NCBI GenBank assembly: GCA_029821735.1
Contig: JALGSU010000022.1
Location: 1-64,000, forward strand
Source of the DNA: Candidatus Zipacnadia bacterium
GTDB taxonomy: Bacteria > Armatimonadota > Zipacnadia > Zipacnadales > UBA5352
Reading direction: 5' to 3'
Length of the DNA stretch: 64,000 bases
This document shows, piece after piece, positions 47,497-56,900 of this stretch (the first letter of the stretch is position 1; every line of letters starts with the position of its first letter). The notes beneath the pieces were generated by a model. It ran no database searches. It was given only the letters and a program-made list of their open reading frames with translations, and was not told where the DNA came from. Both the position numbers and the translations under genes were made by a program.

Positions 47497-48114
47497 TCAC
47501 ACTGGCTCGTAGACTCGCCAAAGTGCCATGACGGTGCCGATGATGGCGCGTTCGGTCAGAGGTATGAGCTCGCCAGCCCGGTGAACGGGAGCGCCAATGA
47601 ACCCAGTGCCCACCTGCATGGCGGTCAACAGGCATGGCTTGTCCTCTATCAGCGCCATCGCTGCCTCGCCCTGGCCGCGGATGCGACCGCTGAGGTTCAG
47701 CAGGACCAAGTCCCCCGCGAGGAACATGCCGCCGCTCATTTCATCCGTGACTCTCACCCCTATCACATCCTCACCAATCTGCACATCGGCAGAATCGCTG
47801 CCAAAGCGCCAATGGTCCAGGACGTTGTCCCCCTGGGCTGGCTGAGTCGCATCGGCCACGATGGGGATCGTGCTGAGCACTGGTTTGGGCGGCGCTTCGT
47901 CCGGCTCCTCCCCGATGAGTTCAGATACGCTAATTTCCAGCGCGTTCGCGAGGGCCTGCAGAGTGTCGGCGCGAGGATTGCGCCGTTCGTCCTCCTCGAT
48001 GCGGTAAACGGTGCTTTCCACCAGTTCGGCCCGACGGGCCAGGACGGGTATACTCCATCTTCGCCGCTTACGCATCTCCTTCAGCCTGCTGCCGATGGTG
48101 CGATCAATATGCAT
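47497..48114 (-). CDS. XRE/S24-like repressor
   Basis: 205 residues. Helix-turn-helix at the N-terminus (SRLKEMRKRRRWSIPVLARR, STVYRIEEDERR), then a LexA/CI-like S24 domain with VTDEMSGGMFLAGDLVLL. Where cleavable repressors have the catalytic Ser (DSM), this has DEM, so it probably does not self-cleave. GGAAGGA lies seven bases before the start. Together with the operator at 48167 and the two promoters around it, this looks like the genetic switch of a mobile element. Confidence 0.82.
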   Translation of the reverse strand: MHIDRTIGSRLKEMRKRRRWSIPVLARRAELVESTVYRIEEDERRNPRADTLQALANALEISVSELIGEEPDEAPPKPVLSTIPIVADATQPAQGDNVLDHWRFGSDSADVQIGEDVIGVRVTDEMSGGMFLAGDLVLLNLSGRIRGQGEAAMALIEDKPCLLTAMQVGTGFIGAPVHRAGELIPLTERAIIGTVMALWRVYEPV

Positions 48115-48158
48115 GGCACGGTCCTTCCGTGTGCGTGGCTGTCGTTCGCGACGAGTCC

Positions 48159-48187
48159 ACTATAGCATATTGGCATGTCAATATAAA
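48159..48187 (-). promoter_or_regulatory. Repressor promoter with built-in operator
   Basis: On the minus strand TTTATA (weak -35), a 17-base spacer and TATAGT (-10) lead to the repressor gene. The spacer contains the palindrome ATATTG-N6-CAATAT (48167-48184), a likely binding site for the repressor, so the gene should control itself. Confidence 0.5.
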
Positions 48188-48220
48188 GAGATACCGAAAG
48201 AAAGGGCTGTTGAGATGAAC

Positions 48221-48249
48221 TTGACAATATGCAAGTCTTGTGCTATCTT
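48221..48249 (+). promoter_or_regulatory. Rightward promoter of the mobile element
   Basis: TTGACA (48221-48226), 17-base spacer, TATCTT (48244-48249): a near-ideal housekeeping promoter facing the recombinase and primase genes. CTTG and CAAG at its -35 form a further weak inverted repeat, possibly a second repressor site. Confidence 0.55.
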
Positions 48250-48699
48250 CTGGGCGTTTAGGGCTTTGTCAAACAGCAAGTAGAGGCACCGTAGCTTGGC
48301 TCCATGGGGTGCAGCAACTCGGCCCGCGTGGTGGTTCCCTGGCTTCGCGCGGTTGAGGCCCGCAGGGAAGGGCGGTAGGCCAGACGAAGACTTGCGGCAA
48401 GCAGGCAAGACGGACGTCGCACGAGGGAACCGAACTGGCTCACAGCAACAGCCACGACCTGCGTCAATCGCGCCAAGGCGTCACAGGCCCAGCTGTGGTC
48501 CTCCATGGGCGCCGGACTTGCTGCTCATCGCCACGAATCTGATCCTGCAGGTCGACCGTTACTGGAGGTGTTCTGGCGCCTGACCGCGCGCCACATGGAC
48601 GTTGATGTGTGGCTCATACGTGCTATGGGTCGAATAGGTCCTCCTTCGATGGAACATTGCAGACAAACATCGTAGCAGAATCAGACACAGGAGGAACAG
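48250..48699. other. Gene-free leader before the recombinase
   Basis: 450 bases with no convincing gene on either strand. It follows the rightward promoter, so it would be a long 5' leader of the recombinase message or hold an attachment site. No hairpin or repeat stands out. Confidence 0.5.
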
Positions 48700-49683
48700 A
48701 TGGATCAAGCACAGGCACTTGAGGTATGCCCCATCGCCGTTGCCCCCCTTGGGGAGGACGGCTCAGCACGACGGCCCGCCGAGCAAGAGGGCTCACCAGA
48801 CGAAGACCCAGACGATCCACCACTTCTGGAACTGCTTGACGCATACCTGGTCTACAGCTTGGACTACGGGGCCCTGGCACCGCTCACGGTAACAGCTTAC
48901 CGAAGAGACTGCACGCGTTTCGTGAAGTGGCTGCTTAGAGACGGGCGCCATGTGGCTCCCTCGGCCGTCACTTCTGCCGATATCCGAGCTTACTTGGCGT
49001 CACTGAAGAAGCTCAGCCCGGCGACCAAACGCCGGGCCCTGTACGCCATATCCTCGTTCATGAACCACCTCGTTGAGACTGAGATACTACCCAGCAACCC
49101 CTGCCGGTTAATCAAACCGCCGAAGAAGACCCAGTCTGTGCCCCGAGTCCTGTCATCCGAGCGGTGTGAGCAGTTGCTCGCCGCTTGTGCCGATGAGAGG
49201 GAACGCCTGATCGTGGGCTTGCTTCTCTTGGCGGGGCTCCGGCGAGGCGAGGTGCTCGGGCTGGACGTCGCCGACGTCGCGGCCGATCTCAGTAGCCTGC
49301 GGGTTCTCGGCAAGGGCCGGAAGGAACGGGTTCTCCCGATCAACGAACAACTCAGGACCCACATCGCTGAGTACCTCGCAGTGCGCGAGTCGGAGAGCCC
49401 CGCTCTGATCGTCAACGACGCGGGCAGACGAATGCAGCCCAACAGCCTCTACCGCATCCTCGATCGCCTCAAGAAGGCAGTCGGGATCGCCCCCTGTGAG
49501 GCGAGCCCCCACACGCTGCGGCACTCGTTCGCTACCCGTCTCTGCGAGAACAACGTGGACATCAAGACGCTCTCAGAGCTGATGGGTCACTCGAACATCG
49601 CGACCACGAGTGTCTACCTCCACACGACGTCGGAACGCAAGCGCGAGGCCGTCGAGAGCCTGTGCGGGGGGCGAGCGACTTGA
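48700..49683 (+). CDS. Tyrosine recombinase (XerC/XerD type)
   Basis: 327 residues. AGGAGG sits just before ATG 48700. Core-binding domain (LLDAYLVYSLDYGALAPLTV) and catalytic domain with Arg in AGLRRGEVL, Lys in GKGRKERVL, HTLRHSFATR, MGHSNIATT and Tyr in SVYLHTT: all active-site residues are present. It overlaps the primase-polymerase gene by about 20 bases, so the two are one operon. Likely integrase or dimer resolvase of the element. Confidence 0.9.
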   Translation: MDQAQALEVCPIAVAPLGEDGSARRPAEQEGSPDEDPDDPPLLELLDAYLVYSLDYGALAPLTVTAYRRDCTRFVKWLLRDGRHVAPSAVTSADIRAYLASLKKLSPATKRRALYAISSFMNHLVETEILPSNPCRLIKPPKKTQSVPRVLSSERCEQLLAACADERERLIVGLLLLAGLRRGEVLGLDVADVAADLSSLRVLGKGRKERVLPINEQLRTHIAEYLAVRESESPALIVNDAGRRMQPNSLYRILDRLKKAVGIAPCEASPHTLRHSFATRLCENNVDIKTLSELMGHSNIATTSVYLHTTSERKREAVESLCGGRAT

Positions 49684-50858
49684 CTACGGCCGTCAGCAAC
49701 GAAGTTGCCGCGCAGCCAAAGCTCGGGCAACCGGGCGAACTGACGGAATGCCCCACAGATCTGGCTGAAGCGGCCCTCTGGTATAGAGACGATGGCATGA
49801 GCGTGATCCCGGTGGCCGACAAGAGGCCGGAGGTCGTCTGGAAGCCCTACCAAACCGAACTCCCCACGTATGAGGAGATCCGCGACTGGCCATGGCCGGG
49901 TCTCGCGATCATCTGTGGCAAGATATCCGGGGGATTACTCGTGCTTGACGTGGACGGCGAGGACGGACGAGCGTCCATCAGCGGCAAGCATTTGCCTCAC
50001 ACCCCCGTTGTGTTTACACCTCGGGGGATGCATTACTACTACTGCGCGCCCGAAGCTGTGGTAGCCAGCCGCATTGCTCTCATGCCCGGGCTTGACGTCA
50101 AGTGCGAAGGGGGGTACGTGGTTGCTCCGCCGACTGTTCGCAGCGACGGCGGGGCTTACACATGGGCGGATGGCTGCGCCATTGATGCGGTGCCCCTTGC
50201 GCCGGCGCCGCGGTGGCTACTGGAGGCTCTGGAGACCCACAGTCCCGACTCGGGGCTGACACGACAGGACCACGACGAGCGTGGCCTCGAAGACCTCTGG
50301 CTGGGTGTTTCGCAAGGAAATAGGAACAACGCTGCTGCACGCCTCGCCGGCAGTCTGCTTCGCCACGGGTACTCGTCTGCCGACGTCCTCGAGCAGATGC
50401 GCGCATGGAACGCACGGAACAGCCCGCCACTGAGTGAGAAGGAACTGTGCGACGTCGTTCGCTCAATTGACCGGCGCGAACAGAACAGTCGAGAGAAGCG
50501 AGGCGGCAAGGTCCGCGATGACAGCGCTGAGCACAGGATCTGGCAGTACGTCCGCGACGGCAGGCTGTCGGGCCGCGCCATACTGCTGTATCACGCAATT
50601 CGGGGGTTGGAGTATGACCGACACTTAGCGCCGGGTGAGGCCTTGGCCGCCTCGTATCGACTGCTGTCGGAGTGGTCCAGGCTGAGTAGGAACTCCATAC
50701 GCCTGCTGCTTGAGGAACTCCGAGGAGAGGGGTTGGTAGTCTTCACGTTGGGAAGTCGACGCCAGGCTGGCGGCCGGCCTGTAGCTACCAGCGTCCGTCG
50801 GATCTTCCCTATACCATTTCTCGGAGGCGAGGAGGTGCCGCTGCAGCAGGCAAGCTGA
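49662..50858 (+). CDS. Primase-polymerase (AEP, prim-pol type)
   Basis: 398 residues from GTG 49662; a TTG at 49680 is an alternative. ECPTDLAEAALWYRDDGMSV leads to the archaeo-eukaryotic primase core with GGLLVLDVDGED (metal Asp pair), TPRGMHYYY and GLDVKCEGGYVVAPPT. A linker and a C-terminal winged-helix-like part (SRNSIRLLLEELRGEGLVVF) follow. Such bifunctional DNA primase/polymerases start replication of plasmids, phages and satellites. No helicase domain is present. The iteron-like array directly downstream supports a replication role. Confidence 0.85.
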   Translation: MRGASDLTTAVSNEVAAQPKLGQPGELTECPTDLAEAALWYRDDGMSVIPVADKRPEVVWKPYQTELPTYEEIRDWPWPGLAIICGKISGGLLVLDVDGEDGRASISGKHLPHTPVVFTPRGMHYYYCAPEAVVASRIALMPGLDVKCEGGYVVAPPTVRSDGGAYTWADGCAIDAVPLAPAPRWLLEALETHSPDSGLTRQDHDERGLEDLWLGVSQGNRNNAAARLAGSLLRHGYSSADVLEQMRAWNARNSPPLSEKELCDVVRSIDRREQNSREKRGGKVRDDSAEHRIWQYVRDGRLSGRAILLYHAIRGLEYDRHLAPGEALAASYRLLSEWSRLSRNSIRLLLEELRGEGLVVFTLGSRRQAGGRPVATSVRRIFPIPFLGGEEVPLQQAS

Positions 50859-50994
50859 ACCGGCCGCACAAGAAACAGCATGTCACCCGAGAGTGACACT
50901 TAACCCTTGTCGTCTCATTGCCGCCCGTCGTGACCGCCCCGCATCGTGTTCGGCAGACACCGCCTGCTATGTGCGCTGTTGCACTGCAGAGCGT

Positions 50995-51326
50995 GACGTC
51001 CTCCAGGGCGTTCCCTGGCAGTACAGGTTGTGATGTCGTGCACGGTATGCCGTGGACGTACAGGTCGTCAGGTTGTTCACGGTATCCATGGCAGCGCAGG
51101 GCGTCAAGTTGTTCATGGTAAGCCGTGGCCGTACAGGCCGTGAGGTCGTTCATGGTAAGCCGTGGCCGTACAGGCTGTGAGGTCGTTCAGGGCATGCCGT
51201 GGTCGTACAGGACGTGAGGTCGTTCACGGCATGCCCTGGTTGTGCAGGACGTGAGGTCGTTCACGGTAAGCCGTGGCCGTACAGGCCGTGAGGTCGTGCA
51301 TGGTAAGCCGTGGCAGTACAGGCCCT
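50995..51326. repeat. Array of 37-bp palindromic repeats (iteron-like)
   Basis: About nine consecutive units of 36-37 bp with no spacers. Each has a form of GAGGTCGTTCAC then a palindrome close to CACGGTATGCCGTG, then GTACAGG. Unit starts fall at about 50995, 51032, 51069, 51105, 51142, 51179, 51216, 51253 and 51290. Since 37 is not a multiple of three it is not coding. Candidate origin iterons next to the primase gene. Confidence 0.75.
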
Positions 51327-51495
51327 GGCGTTGAGACCCCCGTTGGTCAACGTATGGGAGGTGACGAATCGGGACCAATGCAGTTCAGCGTGTCCCTGGC
51401 AACCAGGCTATGGCCTGAACCAAAACTGACGAAGGGAGTGCGTGTAGGCAGGTGTCGTGATGTTGTAGGTGGTAAAGCCGGCCCTTGGCCTTCGG

Positions 51496-51574
51496 TCGAG
51501 GCCTGCGCCTCGAACGCAACAGCACATGCAGCTCACGCCCGATGCGGCATACGGTTCTGCTTCGCATCGGGCGT
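51496..51574. other. Pair of strong hairpins in the gene-free region
   Basis: TCGAGGC/GCCTCGA with a 4-base loop (51496-51513) and a perfect 12-bp stem ACGCCCGATGCG/CGCATCGGGCGT with a 16-base loop (51535-51574). There is no T-run, so they are unlikely terminators. Candidates for part of an origin, a nick site or a structured RNA. Confidence 0.55.
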
Positions 51575-51611
51575 AGCCAACGCACTAAGATATCCGCAAG
51601 GAGGCAGTTGT

Positions 51612-52172
51612 ATGACCGGTCGCAAGGAAGACGCCGTTCGCACTGATCACAGCAATGAGGTGATGAAACGCTGCTGTCACTATGGCAGCTGCAACGCGCC
51701 CAAATGTCCGCTTGACCTACTCTACGAGGAGCGAGATAGGACGCAGGAGGGCGAGGAGGTCTGCTGCGCCCGCAAGTCGACGCGTCTCCGAATCGTGGTG
51801 CAGGCGATTGAGGACGGGGTCCCTGCCGCCTCGCAGCTGAAGCACGGAGGGCTGACAAGGCGTGAGGCGGGCGCCCAAGAACGGAGCAGGAAAGCCAAAG
51901 CGCGATTCGCGGCACTGCCTGTCGCGCAACAAGAGAAGACCCGAGCCGCAGCAATACGGCAATTGGTCTATGCCCGAGCAGTCCGGAAACGGAAACGAGA
52001 GGGGCAACCCTCGTTGGAGAGCATGCTTGGGGAGCCGGCAGGACCGACGGGGACAACACCTCAACAACCCCCGTTGTGTTCGCCCATCGACGTGGCAGAG
52101 GACAGACACTCCCACCAGATGGTGCCAGGCCTCAAGCCGAGAGCTGTCGGAGCACCTGCGGCTCCAGCCTGA
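51612..52172 (+). CDS. Small Cys-rich mobile-element protein
   Basis: 186 residues. AAGGAGG (51598-51604) fixes ATG 51612, although the frame is open further upstream. CCHYGSCNAPKCPLD and later CCARKSTRLRI give a zinc-binding N-terminal part, followed by a basic middle (RRKAKARFAALP-like, RKRKRE) and a Pro-rich tail. Similar small Cys-rich DNA-binding proteins occur on plasmids and phages. Function unknown; the basic region suggests nucleic acid binding. Confidence 0.65.
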   Translation: MTGRKEDAVRTDHSNEVMKRCCHYGSCNAPKCPLDLLYEERDRTQEGEEVCCARKSTRLRIVVQAIEDGVPAASQLKHGGLTRREAGAQERSRKAKARFAALPVAQQEKTRAAAIRQLVYARAVRKRKREGQPSLESMLGEPAGPTGTTPQQPPLCSPIDVAEDRHSHQMVPGLKPRAVGAPAAPA

Positions 52173-52264
52173 CTTGACGTGGACGATGCGCTTAGTTGAG
52201 GTCTTCAGCGTCGGCTGCAGGACCTCCCCGAACCCCGATATTTGATACCGCTTATGACGATTCA

Positions 52265-52293
52265 TTGACACATGACCTTCGTGAGCATATACT
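52265..52293 (+). promoter_or_regulatory. Promoter of the minimal recombinase
   Basis: TTGACA (52265-52270), 17-base spacer, TATACT (52288-52293): a strong housekeeping promoter just before the recombinase gene at 52338. Confidence 0.75.
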
Positions 52294-52322
52294 GATACCG
52301 AGAATATAGTTTCTCGGTATCA
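52293..52322 (+). promoter_or_regulatory. Perfect 12-bp inverted repeat at the transcript start
   Basis: TGATACCGAGAA and TTCTCGGTATCA with a 6-base centre. It covers the expected transcription start and ends next to the ribosome site AGAGGTG. It could be an operator or a leader hairpin controlling the recombinase. Confidence 0.65.
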
Positions 52323-52337
52323 GAGGTGCTCCGGACC

Positions 52338-53114
52338 ATGGCGAAGCGACGACTCCCCACGGTACTCACCGACGAGGAATTAGCGGCGATCCTCAGGCTT
52401 CCGAACGTGCAGACGCCAAGCGGTCTGCGCAATAAGGCCATGCTCAAGACGATGGCTTACGGTGGCCTGCGGGTCAGTGAAGTTGTGGCGCTCCCGACCA
52501 AGGACACCCGCCGCGAGAACGGGCGGGTGTCCTTGGACATCCGCAACGGCAAGGGCGGCAAGGACCGGACTGTGCCTCTGCCAGATCACGCCGCCGAGAC
52601 GCTCGAGATGTGGCTCAGCGGACGCAAGCAGCTGGGGATCAGCAACGGGCATGTCTTCTGCACGATCGCGAAGGGCAGGAACATCCACCCGAAATCCACG
52701 AGCGTTGGTCTGGGCGACGAGAAGACCGAGACCGAGTTGACGCCCGGGACACCACTGAACCCGCGGTATGTTCGGGCCCTGGTGACCCGGCTCGCGGCGA
52801 AGGCCGACATCGAGAAGCAGGTGACTCCGCACGTTCTCAGGCACACGGCGGCGACCAGGATGCTGAAGGCGGCTGGAGATGTTCGCCGAGTGCAGGAATT
52901 CCTCGGCCATGCGAACGTCGGTACCACGCAGATCTACACGCATGTGCTGGCCGAGGACGTCGCCGAGGCCGTGGACCTCGTCGGCGACGTTGAGGCGGAG
53001 GCCCAGAGCGAGGAGCGGACGGCAGCCGACGATCTGGCGCAGCAGGTCTTGGCGGCACTGCCGGAGGAAGTGCGCGCAGCGATCAGGAGGGCCGCGGGCG
53101 CCGAGATCGGGTAG
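52338..53114 (+). CDS. Minimal tyrosine recombinase A
   Basis: 258 residues, shorter than XerC/D because the N-terminal SAM-like domain is reduced to a short lead (LPTVLTDEELAAIL). The catalytic domain is complete: Arg in GGLRVSEV, Lys in GKGGKDRTV, HVLRHTAATRM, LGHANVGTT and Tyr in QIYTHV. A C-terminal extension (ADDLAQQVLAALPEEVRAAI) is shared in style with recombinase B at 58523. ATG 52338 is nine bases after AGAGGTG. A 440-bp repeat follows both recombinases, marking a small mobile unit. Confidence 0.87.
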   Translation: MAKRRLPTVLTDEELAAILRLPNVQTPSGLRNKAMLKTMAYGGLRVSEVVALPTKDTRRENGRVSLDIRNGKGGKDRTVPLPDHAAETLEMWLSGRKQLGISNGHVFCTIAKGRNIHPKSTSVGLGDEKTETELTPGTPLNPRYVRALVTRLAAKADIEKQVTPHVLRHTAATRMLKAAGDVRRVQEFLGHANVGTTQIYTHVLAEDVAEAVDLVGDVEAEAQSEERTAADDLAQQVLAALPEEVRAAIRRAAGAEIG

Positions 53115-53212
53115 GCGACCGTGTTGTTGCTCGCCCATCAACTGCATTCAGGCTACGGAGCCGCCCACGTCTCACCGCTCAGGTAGCCGTCGGTGCTCAC
53201 GGAGTGCCCCTC

Positions 53213-53658
53213 TTTGCGCCTCTGTCATGGGATGACCTTCGGGCTCAACTGGCCGAGGCGCGGCAACAGCACAAGTCCCCAGCGTCGCCATCCCCACTCG
53301 TCCTCCCGTGCGCCCTGTGACCATGGGCCATCGAACAGAAGAGCTTCCACCCGGCTCCGAAGAGTGCTGGGTAGGTACTGATGGACTCGTGTTCCGGGCT
53401 TCTCGGGGCTACAGCCTTCCGTGCAGTTTCTGCCGAACAAGACGGACCCACACGCCAGGTTGAGGAAACGGGAGATTATCCTGTGTGAGAGCCCGCCTCA
53501 AGGTAGCGGCGGAGCATGGACCCTCGTGAACCGGTCCACCCCTGGAACTCACAGGATAATTGAGAAAAGTGCATCAGCAATGGGCACTGTCTGCACGTGC
53601 CCACACGTCAACACGCACGATCGGCTCCATCCCCCGCAACGAAGTCACCACGGCTTGG
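53213..53658. repeat. Conserved 440-bp repeat, copy 1
   Basis: From TTTGCGCC to CACGGCTTGG, about 98 bases after recombinase A. Copy 2 lies at 59532-59966, about 245 bases after recombinase B. The best-conserved part is the folded core at 53475-53560. Similarity stops sharply at CGGCTTGG on the right. Reading CHGMTFGLNWP is shared in one frame, but no open gene spans it. Confidence 0.8.
53475..53560. other. Folded core of repeat copy 1
   Basis: ATTATCCTGTG...CTCACAGGATAAT arms pair over 86 bases. Inside are TGGACC/GGTCCA (53517-53522, 53533-53538) and a CCGCC/GGCGG stem, giving a three-way-junction shape. Copy 2 at 59791-59876 keeps the outer arms exactly. Recombination site or structured RNA. 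Confidence 0.55.
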
Positions 53659-53769
53659 CTCCCCCTACTGGACCAACTCCGCAACTGGATGAGCAGCGAG
53701 GAGTGTCGGGAGATGGCGAGAGACATCTGAGGAGCATGCCCGGGAGTATAGAGGAAATATCGCGGGTGC

Positions 53770-53949
53770 GACGGACCTGTGGTGACCCCGGGCGGGTGGC
53801 GCCACGTCATCGCCCATGTCGTCGGCGGCAAGGTCGAAGCCACCGTGGACGGCGGGCCCCCGATGCAGTACACTGACCCCGGACGCTCGCCGGGGCTGAT
53901 CGCTTGGGGCGAGTTCCATAGCGTACGCGTCTGCAGTAGACAAGGGTGA
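53770..53949 (+). pseudogene. C-terminal remnant of a DUF1080/LamG-like gene
   Basis: Frame reads PGGWRHVIAHVVGGKVEATV then LIAWGEFHSVRVC to a stop at 53947, matching the end of 3-keto-disaccharide hydrolase (DUF1080)-type domains. Its front is missing, cut off near the repeat. It marks an old chromosomal gene broken at the element boundary. Confidence 0.55.
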
Positions 53950-53956
53950 TACGACA

Positions 53957-56900
53957 ATGTCAATCGCGCTGATAGTTGCTCTCATGACAGTCGCGGGTTC
54001 AACTGCGTGGGCGGTCCCGTCGATCGTGGAGGAACTCAGCGAGGGTGTTTACGTCGTGCGCGATGAGGACGGTGGGAACTGGGGTGGGTGGTCGATGGGC
54101 GTCACGCATATGAGCTCGGCGCCGTACATGGCGAAGAAGATCCTCGACCTAAGCGATCTGCCCGAAGAACTCTGGGAGCAGGCGAGCGAGGTGCGGCTGT
54201 CGGTCTATATGTCTGTGCACGACTACTCGTGGAGCACGCTGGCCGAGGCGAATGGCCTGGACGAGGAGTTCGAGGTGATCGTCAATGGGGAGGTGCACAG
54301 ATTCCCGACCAACTGCGGGGCGCCGGTGATGGAACGAGTGACTGGCGTGTCCTACCCGGAGTGGTATGACTTCGTGATATCGAAGGACGAGTTCGTTCGC
54401 GGGGTCAACGAGATCATCTTCCACAAGGCCGAAGGAGACAAGGCGGACGACTTCTTCTATCTGGGCATTAACAACGGGCCCTCACGAGGGAACAGCGAGG
54501 TGAACCTGAAGGGAGAGAAGTGGCAAAGCGACATGTTGACGGTGCCCGGCGGCGGTGGCGAGTATATGGTCCGCCTCTACGTCATCACCGGCGACACCTC
54601 GCTCGAGGCGACGTGGACGCCAGCGGCCACGCCAGCGCTGACCGATCCGGCTGGCGTCATCGACTACGCGGGCGCGCATGGCGCTGAGCAGACGCCCGAG
54701 GGTGTGAAGCTGGCGGTTGGGCAGAGCGCGCGGGTTGAGTGGCATCCCGGCGTGCTCGACAGGTTCCGGCCCGCGCAGGTGGCAGTGCAGGCCGACGGGG
54801 CGGTGACCTTCGCTTGGTTGGACGAGGCAGGAGTGGCGCAAGACGTGGTCGAGGGACTGAGCCAGACGCTGGCAGCAGACCGGGGCGAGATGGTTGGCGG
54901 CTTGGTTCTGACCGCGACGGAAGTGGCCACGATCAAGGGCGTGACGCTCAGGGGGGCTCGGAATTTCCACCCGAGGCCGGAGCCGATCGACATGGCACCG
55001 GTAGTCAAGCTCTGTCCTCCCATGGAGCCGCCGCAGCCGGCGTCGTGTGTGATTGAGGGTAACACCGCGACGCTGACCAGCCCATCGGTCCGCTGCACCT
55101 TCAACACCGATGGGAAGCTGCGGATGACGTCGCTGTTCAACGAGTATTTGAGGACTGAGATGCTGCGCTCGCCGGAGGATGTGCTGCTGTTTCTGGTCGA
55201 GGTGGCTGAGACACGTTACGCGGGAAGTCAGGACTTCGTGTGCGAGGGCGTCACGCCTGTCGAGGATGGGTTTGTGGCGACGCTGACGATGGCGGAGCCT
55301 GCGCTGCGGGCGGAACTGACCGCGCGCGTGGATGACGAGGGCCTGCGGCTGGGGATGGTCATGAGCAACGCGGGAGAGGCGTCTGTGGACTTCAAGGTGG
55401 CTTTCCCGCATCTCGCCGGGTTGGCGGCGTCGGACGAGCCGGTGGACGACTACTACTTCTTCCCGTGGGGTGGGGGGATCATCGCGAGCCGGCCGGCGAT
55501 GATTCGGCGGGGGTATGGTGACCACGAGGCGATCTACCAGGTCATGGACATTTTCAGCCCTGCGAAGGGTGCGGGGCTATACCTCAGGGCGGATGACGCG
55601 GAGGGCTGGCACAAGGTGCTGGCGATGCGCAAGCATGTGCCGGGCGTAACCGAGGAGAAGGCCGAGAAGTTGTACAAGCGCGGGCGTCCCGAGTTCGAGT
55701 GGACCAACCCGCTGACCCAGGAAGTCGAGGGGATCGCTCTCGCGTACGAGTATCAGCGGCGCACGCGCAAGCCAGGCGAGAGCTTCGCACCAGCGGAAGT
55801 GGTGCTGGCCGGGCATCCGGGCGACTGGCATGTGGCGATGCAGCGATACGCTGACTGGGCGCATGAGGTCTGGCAGTTCCGCCCGTATCCGTCGAAGCTG
55901 CATACCACGCGCAACATGATAGCGGTGGGCTGGGCCACGGGGTATCTGTTCCGGGACGGGGCATACCGGACCGATATCATCAAGCCGAGAACCAACTGCA
56001 TTGAGCTGATGAGCTGGTGGGACTGGTCGAACGTCGGGCCGTTCGGCACGCCGCTGGATAAACTCGACACAATCATGGACGCACCCGCCATCGAGCGCTG
56101 GAAGGACTACATCGTGCCCGACCCGGTGACGGGGGAGACGATGTGGAACAATCAGCCGAATGACTACACTGGATACAACGAGCGCTTTGGCGGGCTCCCG
56201 GCGTTCCGGGAGGCCATAGAGACCTACCGCGAACTGGGCTCTGACCTGGTAACGCTCTACACGGACCCGTTCAGGCTGGATGATGCGTGCGAACTGGGGC
56301 AGGCCCACGGCGAGCAGTGGGGCGTGGTTGGTGACGATGGGGAGAAGACGACGCACTACTACGTGTGGAACCCGTGCCACGATCTGCCCGCAGTGCGCGA
56401 GTGGGTGGCAGAGGCGATGGGGCGGGTGATGCGCGAGACGGGCGCGGACGGCATCCGTCTGGATGAGTACGGGCACCGCGGGTGGGCGTGCTATGACGAG
56501 ACGCATGAGCACACCTACGCCGAGTTTGGGATCACTCAGTGGAACAAGGCGGTCGCCGAGACCTGTCGGATGGTACACGAGGAGATGGACAAGGTTCGCC
56601 CGGACCTGGTGCTGACCACCGAGGCCCCGGCGTATGACTACATGCTGCAGTATCTCGAGGGCTGCATCACGTACGATTGCACGGTGCAGGCCAGCCCGCT
56701 GCGTCCACTGGAGTGCAACGCGCAGCGCTTCTACTTCCGAGAGTGTAAGCCCTACGAACTGGATCACCGCGGGGCCGATGTGAAGGACCACAAGAAGTTC
56801 TGGAACGCCGTCGAGAGCTTCGGGCGCTACTACCCGGCCAACTACTACGCGATCCTGGATCAGAACGAGGATACGTACTGGCTCGGCGAAGCGTATCCGC

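Noticed and set aside
48296..48583. Small plus-strand gene after the rightward promoter
   Set aside because: No ribosome site, composition like a random GC-rich frame, no recognisable motif.
50995..51326. CRISPR array
   Set aside because: The 36-37-bp units follow each other without unique spacers and vary along their whole length. No cas gene is near.
51273..51611. Longer N-terminus for the Cys-rich protein
   Set aside because: The extra part runs through the tandem repeats and the hairpins, and AAGGAGG clearly points to ATG 51612.
53213..53658. Coding gene within the 440-bp repeat
   Set aside because: Shared short frames exist but are broken differently in the two copies, while the folded core is conserved.
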